Position numbers and translations under genes: made by a program. From the NCBI GenBank assembly GCA_947305245.1, contig CAMZDG010000029.1:1-38950 (forward strand): a DNA stretch of 38,950 nt, read 5' to 3'. The stretch comes from an uncultured Lachnospiraceae bacterium (lineage in GTDB: Bacteria; Bacillota; Clostridia; Lachnospirales; Lachnospiraceae). The notes under the pieces were generated by a model. It was not told where the DNA came from. It saw nothing but the letters and a program-made list of their open reading frames with translations, and did no database searches. Each line of letters starts with the position of its first letter. Positions within the stretch are counted from its first letter, which is position 1. Below, in pieces: positions 16,427 through 23,449 of this stretch.

Positions 16427-16528
16427 ATGATCAATTTTCATAACAGAAAGACGAAAAGGACCATTGCGGCAGTGATCGTGATCTTTCTTGTGATCGCCAT
16501 GATCGTTCCGCTGATCCTCTCGTTTTAA
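16427..16528 (+). CDS. 33-aa single-span membrane peptide
   Basis: A very short gene: ATG at 16427 with AAAAGGAG at 16410-16417, stop TAA at 16526-16528. The first 12 residues are basic (NRKTKR), followed by one hydrophobic helix made of Ala, Ile, Val, Leu and Met ending in PLILSF, so it should insert in the membrane with the N-terminus in the cytosol. The layout (tiny, basic head, single helix, first gene after a strong promoter) resembles Prli42-like mini-proteins of Firmicutes, but the sequence similarity I can judge is only general. Function unknown. The VanW gene follows after 48 bases. Confidence 0.65.
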   Translation: MINFHNRKTKRTIAAVIVIFLVIAMIVPLILSF

Positions 16529-16576
16529 AGAGGAGCGAACGAAAAGACGATATCTGTTTTCAGTAAGAGGCATAGA

Positions 16577-18016
16577 ATGAAAAAGGGATTTCGTTTTGGC
16601 GCCTTTCTTTTTGGCGCCTTCATTGCATTTGCGTGCATGGGATCCGTGGCCAGCGCTTCCGAGATGACCATCAAGGAGGGCGTGTACGTCGGAGAGGATT
16701 CTCTCGCCGGCATGACGGCCGAGGAGGCGGATGCCATGATCCGCGGCAAAATAGCTAAGATGGGGAACAGTCAGGTGACCCTGGTCTATGACGCAGGTCA
16801 TGAGATCACGGTGACCGCGGACGCCCTCGGCCTTGCCTGGGCCAATCCTGAGATCGTGCAGGAAGCGGCGAGTCTTGGAACGGAAGGAAACGTCATTCAG
16901 CGTTACAAGGCCATCAAGGATCTGCAGTTTGATAATAAGGTATATGAAGTTCAGCTAAAGTATGACGTGGCGGCGATCAATGAGCTGCTGGCGGAAGAGT
17001 GCTTAAGGTTTGACCGTAAGCCCGTGGATGCGGGACTGACGCGCATTGACGGGCAGTTTCAGATCACGGAGGGTCAGGTGGGCTATGAGCTCGACGTGGA
17101 ATCCTCCATCGACGTGATCTATGACTATTTGGAGAATGCCTGGAATGGCACTGATTGCAGGATCAGGCTGAACGTCGTGGAGGAGCATCCCCGCGGCAGG
17201 GCGTCGGATCTGGCTCAGGTGCAGGATCTTCTCGGCAGTTTTACAACGGATTATAAATCCTCCAACGCGAACAGAAGCGGAAACGTGGCCAATGGTTGCA
17301 GCAAGATCAACGGCACCCTCCTGTATCCCGGTGACGTATTTTCCGCCACGGACGCAGTGTCACCCTTCACGGATGCCAATGGCTATTCGATGGCAGGGGC
17401 TTATCTGAACGGCAAGGTCGTACAGAGCATGGGCGGCGGCATCTGCCAGGTTTCCAGCACTCTTTATAATGCAGTGCTCCGCGCGGAGCTGGAGGTGGTG
17501 GATCGAAGCCCGCATTCCATGGTCGTAACCTATGTGGATTTTTCTGCGGACGCTGCCATTGCAGAAGGGGCCGGGAAAGACTTTAAGTTTATGAATAATA
17601 CGGCATATCCCATTTATATTGAGGGATATACAAAGAATAAAAAGATCACCTTTAACATCTACGGGAAGGAGACTAGACCGGAGAACAGGGAAATACGATT
17701 TGAGAGCGAGGTTCTGGAAAAGACTGAGCCGACCATTGACCTGATCACGGCGGATCCCTCCAAGCCGATCGGTTATGTTACCACCGAGGCGGAGCACATA
17801 GGTTATAAGGCAAGACTTTGGAAGATCGTGACGGAAAACGGCAAGGAAGTCAGCCGCGAGATCGTCAATAACAGCAAATATACCGTGTCTCCGAGAAGCG
17901 CCGTGGTTGGCGTCGCAACGGATGAGGCATGGAAATATGAAGAGATGATGGCGGCCATTGGCACCTATGATCTCGACCACGTAAGAGTCGTGATCGGACT
18001 CTTACAACAGCAGTAA
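16577..18016 (+). CDS. Exported VanW family protein with putative peptidoglycan-binding domain
   Basis: A 479-residue protein with an N-terminal signal peptide (MKKGFRF then a hydrophobic run to about residue 25, ASA-S cleavage-like site). Residues 30-220 resemble the YoaR-type putative peptidoglycan-binding region. The VanW domain (about 225-360) has the typical NRSGNVANGCSKINGTLLYPGD and GGGICQVSSTLYNAVLRAEL stretches. The C-terminal about 100 residues are beta-rich. VanW proteins are common at Firmicutes cell surfaces, and their biochemical role is not established. A VanZ-like protein lies 3.3 kb downstream, but no vanHAX genes are present, so glycopeptide resistance is not implied. Confidence 0.88.
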   Translation: MKKGFRFGAFLFGAFIAFACMGSVASASEMTIKEGVYVGEDSLAGMTAEEADAMIRGKIAKMGNSQVTLVYDAGHEITVTADALGLAWANPEIVQEAASLGTEGNVIQRYKAIKDLQFDNKVYEVQLKYDVAAINELLAEECLRFDRKPVDAGLTRIDGQFQITEGQVGYELDVESSIDVIYDYLENAWNGTDCRIRLNVVEEHPRGRASDLAQVQDLLGSFTTDYKSSNANRSGNVANGCSKINGTLLYPGDVFSATDAVSPFTDANGYSMAGAYLNGKVVQSMGGGICQVSSTLYNAVLRAELEVVDRSPHSMVVTYVDFSADAAIAEGAGKDFKFMNNTAYPIYIEGYTKNKKITFNIYGKETRPENREIRFESEVLEKTEPTIDLITADPSKPIGYVTTEAEHIGYKARLWKIVTENGKEVSREIVNNSKYTVSPRSAVVGVATDEAWKYEEMMAAIGTYDLDHVRVVIGLLQQQ

Positions 18017-18064
18017 ATGACTGATGACGGAAGGGAGCCGGGATTTCCCGGCGGGGACGAGAAG

Positions 18065-19099
18065 ATGAAGACTGGAAAGCTTCCGGAGAGCGCACTGAAG
18101 CGCTCTGTGCTGAAACAAGTTCATACGGGAAATCATCGGATCAAACCTTCTGTTTCAGGAATGATTTTAGAGAATACGAAAGGCGCAGCCATAGGGTCGG
18201 ACTGCGCTTTTTTTGCGGCATCGGACGGTCAGGTTCTGGCATGGTGTGCCCAGGAGGCCGCAGTCGCGGGCAAGGCGGGTGCAGACGTCCCGGCGGCCTT
18301 GGTGCAGAAATGCGTCAATAACCTGGCGGCCGCAGGTGCATGTCCCGCATCTGCCCAAATTGGCATCCTTCTTCCCGAAAAGTACGAGGAGCCTAAGCTG
18401 AAAGCCTTGACGGATCAGCTTTCGGCGGCTTGCACGGCGCATGGAATGGAGATTGCCGGAGGTGACACGAACGTCACTTCTTACGTGACGGCACCCATCA
18501 TCACCATCACGGCGATCGGCGTGACGGACAGGGAAGGGATGAGAGACCTTAGCATGGCGAAAGCCGGACAGGACCTGGTCCTAAGTAAGTGGATCGGGCT
18601 GGAAGGTACGGCCATATTGGCGAAAGCGTTCAAGGAGAAGCTTTGCGGCCGTTATCCTGCTTATCTTGTGGAGGAGGCGGCAAGCTTTGATCGGTTTCTT
18701 TCCGTGGAGGAAGAGGCGAAGATCGCCGCAGAAAGTGGCGCAGCGGCCATGCATGACCTGTCGCAGGGAGGCGTGTTCGGCGCCTTATGGGAGCTGGCGG
18801 AGGGCGCGGGCCTCGGACTTTGCGTGGATCTGAAAAAGATCCCCATCCGGCAGGAAACCGTGGAGGTCTGTGAGGTCTGCGGCGTAAACCCGTATGAAAT
18901 GAGAAGCGGCGGAAGCCTTCTTATGACGGCGCAGGACGGTAAGGCACTGGTGAAGGCCCTTGAGGCGGCGGACATTCCGGCGACGATGATCGGAAAACTC
19001 ACGGAGGGGTCAGACCGCATCCTTCAAAATGAAGAGGAAGTCAGGTTCCTGGACAGACCCAAGGGAGTGGATCTGATCGCAGAAGCCTTGAACGCATAA
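18065..19099 (+). CDS. AIR synthase-related (PurM/HypE-like) protein
   Basis: A 344-residue member of the PurM-type ATP-binding superfamily. Recognisable are the glycine-rich GSDCAFFAASDGQVLAW near the N-terminus, the middle GGDTNVTSYVTAPIITITAIG (the conserved GGDT of HypE/ThiL/PurM enzymes) and the C-terminal MHDLSQGGVFGALWELAEG. Free-standing HypE-like genes without hydrogenase neighbours are frequent in Clostridia; the substrate is unknown. The frame also contains ATG 18017 right after the VanW stop, but it lacks a ribosome binding site. ATG 18065 gives the MKTGKLPESALKRSVLKQ N-terminus that I recall as usual for this group. Start confidence is moderate. Confidence 0.8.
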   Translation: MKTGKLPESALKRSVLKQVHTGNHRIKPSVSGMILENTKGAAIGSDCAFFAASDGQVLAWCAQEAAVAGKAGADVPAALVQKCVNNLAAAGACPASAQIGILLPEKYEEPKLKALTDQLSAACTAHGMEIAGGDTNVTSYVTAPIITITAIGVTDREGMRDLSMAKAGQDLVLSKWIGLEGTAILAKAFKEKLCGRYPAYLVEEAASFDRFLSVEEEAKIAAESGAAAMHDLSQGGVFGALWELAEGAGLGLCVDLKKIPIRQETVEVCEVCGVNPYEMRSGGSLLMTAQDGKALVKALEAADIPATMIGKLTEGSDRILQNEEEVRFLDRPKGVDLIAEALNA

Positions 19100-19129
19100 C
19101 GATCCGGAAAAACAGAAAGGAGTATTACG

Positions 19130-19633
19130 ATGAGCGAACAAAACGAAAAACTGAGAGAAGAATTATTAAAGCTGGTGGAAAGAAACAGCCGCATAGATTT
19201 AAAGGAACTGGCAGTGCTTGTGGGCGCCGATGAGATCGACGTAGTGAATGCCATGGAGGAGATGGAGAAGGACGGCACCATCTGTGCCTATCACACCCTC
19301 ATCAACTGGGAGAAGACCTCCATTGAAAAGGTGACGGCGCTGATCGAGGTGCGCGTTACGCCGCAGAGGGGTCAGGGCTTTGATTCCATCGCAGAGCGGA
19401 TTTATAACTATCCCGAGGTAAGGAGCCTTTACCTTCTTTCCGGAGGCTTTGATCTTATGGTGATCCTGGAGGGCAAGACCCTTCGCGAGGTGAGCTCCTT
19501 TGTTTCCGACAAGCTTGCCACAATGGATACGGTCCTGAGCACCACGACGCATTTCATCCTGAAGAAGTATAAGGACCACGGCACCATTATGACCAACAAA
19601 AAAATAGACGAAAGAGAGATGATCACGCCATGA
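19130..19633 (+). CDS. Lrp/AsnC family transcriptional regulator
   Basis: A 167-residue regulator. An N-terminal winged helix (about 12-60) with LKELAVLVGADEIDVVNAMEEMEKDG is followed by the RAM ligand-binding domain (about 68-150), including VTALIEVRVTPQRGQGF and LYLLSGGFDLMVILEG. Such proteins sense amino acids and often control the gene beside them. AGAAAGGAG precedes the ATG. Its stop overlaps the start of the aminotransferase by four bases (ATGA), which means coupled translation and makes an amino-acid effector likely. Note that it heads downstream in the same direction as its probable target and is not divergent from it. Confidence 0.92.
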   Translation: MSEQNEKLREELLKLVERNSRIDLKELAVLVGADEIDVVNAMEEMEKDGTICAYHTLINWEKTSIEKVTALIEVRVTPQRGQGFDSIAERIYNYPEVRSLYLLSGGFDLMVILEGKTLREVSSFVSDKLATMDTVLSTTTHFILKKYKDHGTIMTNKKIDEREMITP

Positions 19634-20805
19634 GAAATCCATTGTCAGATACCATTGTACAGATCAAGCCCTCGGGCATTCGGAAATTTTTTGACATCGT
19701 CAGCGAGATGAAGGACGCCATCTCCCTTGGCGTGGGCGAGCCCGATTTCGATACTCCCTGGCATGTCAGGGAGGAAGGCATTTATTCCCTGGAAAAGGGT
19801 AAGACCTTCTATACCTCGAACTCCGGACTAAAGGAGCTTCGCGTAGAGATTTGTAATTACTTAAAGAGAAGCCAGAACATTACCTATGATCCCATGAAGG
19901 AAGTGATCGTTACCGTCGGCGGTTCGGAAGCCATCGACATCGGCCTTCGCGCCATGATCAATCCCGGGGATGAGGTACTGATCCCGCAGCCTTCTTACGT
20001 ATCCTATGAGCCCTGTGCCATCTTGGCAGGCGCAAAGCCCGTGATCATCAATCTGAAGGCAGAGAACGAATTCCGCCTGACCGCTGCGGAGCTGGAGGAG
20101 GCCATCACGGATAAGACGAAGATCCTGATCCTTCCCTTCCCCAACAATCCGACCGGCGCCATCATGGAAAAGTCGGACCTTGAGGCGGTTGCAGAGGTGG
20201 TCAAGAAACATGACATCTATGTCATGTCGGATGAAATCTATGCAGAACTGACCTATAAGGATAAGCACGTGTCGATTGCAAGTCTTCCCGGCATGCAGGA
20301 GAGAACCATTCTCATCAACGGTTTCTCGAAGGCCTATGCCATGACCGGTTGGAGACTCGGCTATGCCTGCGGTCCCGAGGCGATCATTAAGCAGATGACG
20401 AAGATCCATCAGTTTGCCATCATGTGCGCGCCCACCACGAGCCAATATGCGGCCATAGAGGCATTAAAGAACGGTGACGCGGACGTGGAAATGATGCGCG
20501 AGTCCTATAATCAGAGAAGAAGGTTCCTGATCAATGCCTTTAAGGAGATGGGCCTGGAGTGTTTTGAGCCTTACGGCGCTTTCTACATTTTCCCTTGCAT
20601 CAAGGAGTTCGGCATGACCAGCGATGAGTTCGCGACGAGATTCCTGGAGGAGGAGAAGGTGGCAGTGGTGCCCGGCAATGCCTTTGGCGACTGCGGCGAG
20701 GGATTCCTTAGAATTTCCTACGCTTACTCCCTGGAAAAGCTCAAGCTCGCCATCGGAAAGCTGGAGCACTTCATCACGAAGCTTCGCGCTGAGAAGGCAA
20801 ACTAA
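19630..20805 (+). CDS. PLP-dependent class I/II aminotransferase
   Basis: A 391-residue fold-type I aminotransferase. Visible features are the pyridoxal Lys234 in NGFSKAYAMTGWRLGY, PNNPTG (171-176), the cofactor Asp201 in SDEIY, and SLGVGEPDFDTPWHV near residues 32-46. The overall pattern fits the aspartate/alanine/aromatic aminotransferase subgroup (AlaT/PatA-like). The amino-acid substrate cannot be fixed from sequence. The start overlaps the Lrp stop, so the pair is made together. TrmL follows after 26 bases. Confidence 0.93.
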   Translation: MRNPLSDTIVQIKPSGIRKFFDIVSEMKDAISLGVGEPDFDTPWHVREEGIYSLEKGKTFYTSNSGLKELRVEICNYLKRSQNITYDPMKEVIVTVGGSEAIDIGLRAMINPGDEVLIPQPSYVSYEPCAILAGAKPVIINLKAENEFRLTAAELEEAITDKTKILILPFPNNPTGAIMEKSDLEAVAEVVKKHDIYVMSDEIYAELTYKDKHVSIASLPGMQERTILINGFSKAYAMTGWRLGYACGPEAIIKQMTKIHQFAIMCAPTTSQYAAIEALKNGDADVEMMRESYNQRRRFLINAFKEMGLECFEPYGAFYIFPCIKEFGMTSDEFATRFLEEEKVAVVPGNAFGDCGEGFLRISYAYSLEKLKLAIGKLEHFITKLRAEKAN

Positions 20806-20831
20806 GAAAGCAGCGAAGAGAGAGTAGGAAC

Positions 20832-21350
20832 ATGAAAATTGTACTGCATCAGCCGGAGATCCCGGCGAATACGGGAAATATCGGGCGGACCTGCGTGGCG
20901 ACGAACAGTGCGCTACACCTGATCGAACCGCTGGGATTTCGGCTGAATGAAAAAGAAATAAAGCGTGCAGGAATGGACTACTGGGAGCATCTCGAGGTGT
21001 ACCGGCACATGAATTATCAGACCTTCCTGGAAGCGATCCGGGAAGACCTTGCAGCGCACCCGGACGCGAAGATCTGGTATGCGACGACCAAGGCAGAGCG
21101 TTCCTATACGGAGGTTTCCTTTGGCCCTGAGGACTATATCATGTTTGGCAAGGAGAGCGCGGGAATCCCGGAGGAGATCCTTGTGGAAAATCGTGAGAGG
21201 TGCATCCGCATTCCCATGGCGCCGGCGATCCGATCCTTAAATCTGTCGAATTCCGTGGCGATCGTCCTGTATGAAGCACTGAGGCAAAATGAGTTTCAGG
21301 GTTTGGAGCAGGCGGGTGAACTGCACAGGTTACATTGGGGGCAAGCTTGA
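20832..21350 (+). CDS. trmL: tRNA (cytidine/uridine-34-2'-O)-methyltransferase TrmL
   Basis: A 172-residue minimal SPOUT enzyme that methylates the ribose of the wobble base in certain tRNAs. MKIVLHQPEIPANTGNIGRTC is its N-terminal hallmark. LIEPLGFRLNEKEIKRAGMDYW, FGKESAGIPEEIL and IPMAPAIRSLNLSNSVAIVLYE follow in the family order. Length fits TrmL. The AGAGAGTAGGAAC upstream is only a weak ribosome binding site. The stop codon is overlapped by the probable TTG start of the VanZ gene. Confidence 0.95.
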   Translation: MKIVLHQPEIPANTGNIGRTCVATNSALHLIEPLGFRLNEKEIKRAGMDYWEHLEVYRHMNYQTFLEAIREDLAAHPDAKIWYATTKAERSYTEVSFGPEDYIMFGKESAGIPEEILVENRERCIRIPMAPAIRSLNLSNSVAIVLYEALRQNEFQGLEQAGELHRLHWGQA

Positions 21351-21958
21351 CCGATTATATCATGGACCTGATCCGACTGATGCTTGCGGGCATTCCTGTT
21401 TATGTTTTGCTGCGGGTCTTTCTCCTGCACCGCAGGGCAAAGAAGCTTGGCGCAAAAGCCGGAGTGAAGAAGATAAAACTAAAATATAATAAGCTCAGAG
21501 AAGTGCTTCTGGGCTTGTTTGTTGTTTTTATGATGGCACTGCTTGTCTTTGTCTGGCAGGGCGAGTATCATTCGCCGGGTGTCATGCTACGGCTCGCAAG
21601 GCGCAGATGGATCACGGGGGAGGGCATCAATCTGGTGCCGTTTCACACGATCCGAAATTATTATCGTGCCTTCGGGGTTCACGGAGACCTGTTTGGGATC
21701 AACATTATCGGCAACATCCTCATGTTCATGCCCTGGGGCTTTGGACTGGCCCTGCTTTGGAAGAAAAACCGCAGTCTCCTTCGGCTCCTTTGGTTTTCGG
21801 CGGCTTTGCCGGTCTTTATTGAATTCACGCAGCTCTTCATCGGCCGTCACGTGGACGTGGATGATTTCATTTTGAACTTTGTCGGAGGCATGCTGGGCGG
21901 GATGCTCTTTCTCGTCCTGGCGCACTTATTTCGCAGTCTGAAAACGGCTGCACTTTAG
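21347..21958 (+). CDS. VanZ family membrane protein (TTG start)
   Basis: A 203-residue membrane protein with a helix at the N-terminus (about 5-27), a second near 50-65 and three or four helices in the C-terminal half. VanZ family marks are NLVPFHTIRNY, NIIGNILMFMPWGFGL, PVFIEFTQLF and DVDDFILNFVGGMLGG. I chose TTG 21347, which overlaps the trmL stop (TTGA) and has GGGGG five bases upstream; ATG 21362 lacks a ribosome binding site. VanZ proteins give low-level teicoplanin resistance in one known case, but most have unknown function. Confidence 0.83.
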   Translation: MTDYIMDLIRLMLAGIPVYVLLRVFLLHRRAKKLGAKAGVKKIKLKYNKLREVLLGLFVVFMMALLVFVWQGEYHSPGVMLRLARRRWITGEGINLVPFHTIRNYYRAFGVHGDLFGINIIGNILMFMPWGFGLALLWKKNRSLLRLLWFSAALPVFIEFTQLFIGRHVDVDDFILNFVGGMLGGMLFLVLAHLFRSLKTAAL

Positions 21959-21967
21959 GAGGTCATT

Positions 21968-23092
21968 ATGGGAAATACGTTAGATCCGAAGATTCGAGAG
22001 AAAGCGATCACGAGGACAAGCATCATCGGGATCGTTACCAATGTCTTCCTGGCAGCCTTTAAGGCGGGGGCCGGACTCATCGCCGGATCGATCTCCGTGG
22101 TGCTGGATGCCGTGAACAACTTGACGGACGCCTTTAGCTCCATCATCACGATCCTTGGCATCAAGCTTGCGAAGAAAAAGCCGGACGAGAAGCACCCCTA
22201 TGGCTACGGGCGGATCGAATACTTTAGCACAATCCTGATCGCGGTCATCGTTCTTTCCGCGGGCGTGGCTTCCCTTGTGGAGTCCGTAAAGAAGATCTTT
22301 TCGCCGACGCTTCCGGAATACTCTCTGGTGACGGTCATTATCATCGTCATTTCCGTTATTACTAAGCTAGTATTGGGGCGCTTCGTAAAGGGGCAGGGCG
22401 AAAAATATGCCTCGGACGCACTCGTCGCATCCGGATCGGATGCCAGCTTTGACGCCATTATCTCGGCATCGACGCTGATTGGCGCCGGCATCACCTACTT
22501 CCTTCATTTTTCCGTGGACGGGATCCTCGGCGCGATCATTTCGGCGTTCATCGTAAAGGCTGGCGTAGAGATGATGTTAGAGGCCGTGAGCCACGTCATT
22601 GGAAAGCGCCCGGACAGCGCCATCACGGGAGAGATCAAAGCGACCGTGAATGCCATTCCCGGCGTGCTTGGGACCTATGACCTGATCTTGCATAATTATG
22701 GGCCGGATTCCGCCATTGGAAGCCTTCACGTTGAGGTGAGCGGGGATATGACGGCCACGCAGCTGCATGCCCTGACACAGAAGATCCAGATGGCAGTCTT
22801 GGAGAAGTTCCACATCTTCGTGACCGTCGGGATCTATGCGGTGGAGCAGGAAAATGCCGAGGTGATCTCCATGCGGACAAAGATCGGTGAGATCTGTAAG
22901 GGTCATGAGGGCGTGGTGAACAGCCACGGAGTCTTCATCGGCCTGGAGGAGAAGAGGCTCTCATTTGACGTCACGCTGGACTTCAGCGTTGCGGACAAGC
23001 CTGGCATGGCAAAGACCATCCAAAAGGAAGTGGAGGACACCTTCCCCGGCTTTACCGTGACCGTCAACTGCGATACAAATTACAGCGACTAA
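21968..23092 (+). CDS. Cation diffusion facilitator (CDF) family divalent metal transporter
   Basis: A 374-residue metal/proton antiporter with about six helices in the first 215 residues. Family features are DAVNNLTDAFSS in helix 2, the KKPDEKHPYGYGRIEYFS loop, and the second aspartate site in SDASFDAIISAST. The cytoplasmic C-terminal part (about 220-374) is longer than in a plain CDF protein and appears to hold two alpha/beta halves. The metal (Zn, Fe or Mn) is not predictable from sequence. AGGAGG precedes the ATG. It closes the 16.4-23.1 kb run. Confidence 0.92.
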   Translation: MGNTLDPKIREKAITRTSIIGIVTNVFLAAFKAGAGLIAGSISVVLDAVNNLTDAFSSIITILGIKLAKKKPDEKHPYGYGRIEYFSTILIAVIVLSAGVASLVESVKKIFSPTLPEYSLVTVIIIVISVITKLVLGRFVKGQGEKYASDALVASGSDASFDAIISASTLIGAGITYFLHFSVDGILGAIISAFIVKAGVEMMLEAVSHVIGKRPDSAITGEIKATVNAIPGVLGTYDLILHNYGPDSAIGSLHVEVSGDMTATQLHALTQKIQMAVLEKFHIFVTVGIYAVEQENAEVISMRTKIGEICKGHEGVVNSHGVFIGLEEKRLSFDVTLDFSVADKPGMAKTIQKEVEDTFPGFTVTVNCDTNYSD

Positions 23093-23144
23093 GCCCATCG
23101 CCGCATGATCAAAGCAGATTGTTTTGAGATATTGCATAAAACGA

Positions 23145-23173
23145 TTGACAATCAAGGAAACTGTCTGTATAAT
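23145..23173 (+). promoter_or_regulatory. Perfect-consensus sigma-A promoter for the ABC-F leader and gene
   Basis: TTGACA (23145-23150), a 17-base spacer and TATAAT (23168-23173): both hexamers are exact consensus. Transcription should start near 23180, about 70 bases before the leader ORF and 270 before the ABC-F start. So strong a promoter fits a gene held back afterwards by attenuation. Confidence 0.9.
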
Positions 23174-23238
23174 CGTAGATGTCAATAGCATTTACTTGAC
23201 ACCGTAACTGTTCACCGTGCATCGCCGTTTGGCGGGAA

Positions 23239-23328
23239 AGGAGGTATTAAAATGTTGTTCCGCGTACGCAACTTTGATAACATTCATAGCTATGATCATA
23301 CCTCCTGGAGATGCGTAAAATAGCACGG
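23239..23328 (+). promoter_or_regulatory. Leader RNA pairings: SD/anti-SD and closing stem around the leader ORF
   Basis: AGGAGGTAT (23239-23247), the Shine-Dalgarno of the leader ORF, is an exact 9-nt complement of ATACCTCCT (23298-23306) inside the same ORF (codons 16-19). CCGTGC (23215-23220) upstream can pair with GCACGG (23323-23328) at the ORF's stop. A ribosome translating or stalled on the leader would open or block these stems. Which fold favours read-through cannot be settled by eye. Confidence 0.55.
23252..23323 (+). CDS. 23-aa leader peptide of the ABC-F gene
   Basis: A short ORF with an excellent ribosome binding site (GGGAAAGGAGG, 23234-23244), ATG 23252 and stop TAG 23321. It begins MLFRVRNFDNI and ends HTSWRCVK. 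It sits between a consensus promoter and an intrinsic terminator ahead of an ABC-F gene, the arrangement known from leader-peptide attenuators of ABC-F, tet and erm genes, in which a drug-stalled ribosome on the leader changes the downstream fold. Its first residues resemble the start of the ABC-F protein itself (MFQIKNVT), so an ancestral duplication is possible. The stalling codon cannot be predicted. Confidence 0.75.
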   Translation: MLFRVRNFDNIHSYDHTSWRCVK

Positions 23329-23388
23329 CGGGTTTCATTCCTCATGGGATTTCCATGGTTACTGAAAACGATAAGAATCGCTTATTTT

Positions 23389-23423
23389 GCCCTGATACCG
23401 GAAGGTGTCAGGGCTTTTATTTT
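23389..23423 (+). terminator. Intrinsic terminator (attenuator) ahead of the ABC-F gene
   Basis: GCCCTGATACC (23389-23399) pairs with GGTGTCAGGGC (23404-23414), 11 bp with one wobble, around a GGAA loop, and is followed by TTTTATTTT (23415-23423). It lies 27 bases before the ABC-F ATG, so the promoter's transcripts would stop here unless relieved. Together with the leader ORF it accounts for the 357-base gap between 23093 and 23449. Confidence 0.85.
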
Positions 23424-23449
23424 GGTAATTTGAAAGGGAGTGAGGCCGA

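Noticed and set aside
16577..21958. Glycopeptide resistance operon, because VanW and VanZ proteins occur in one run
   Set aside because: No vanH, vanA/B ligase, vanX or vanRS genes are present; both families are widespread outside resistance operons.
23195..23200. Second TTGACA as an additional -35 box before the ABC-F leader
   Set aside because: No acceptable -10 lies 16-18 bases downstream; the promoter at 23145-23173 is far better.
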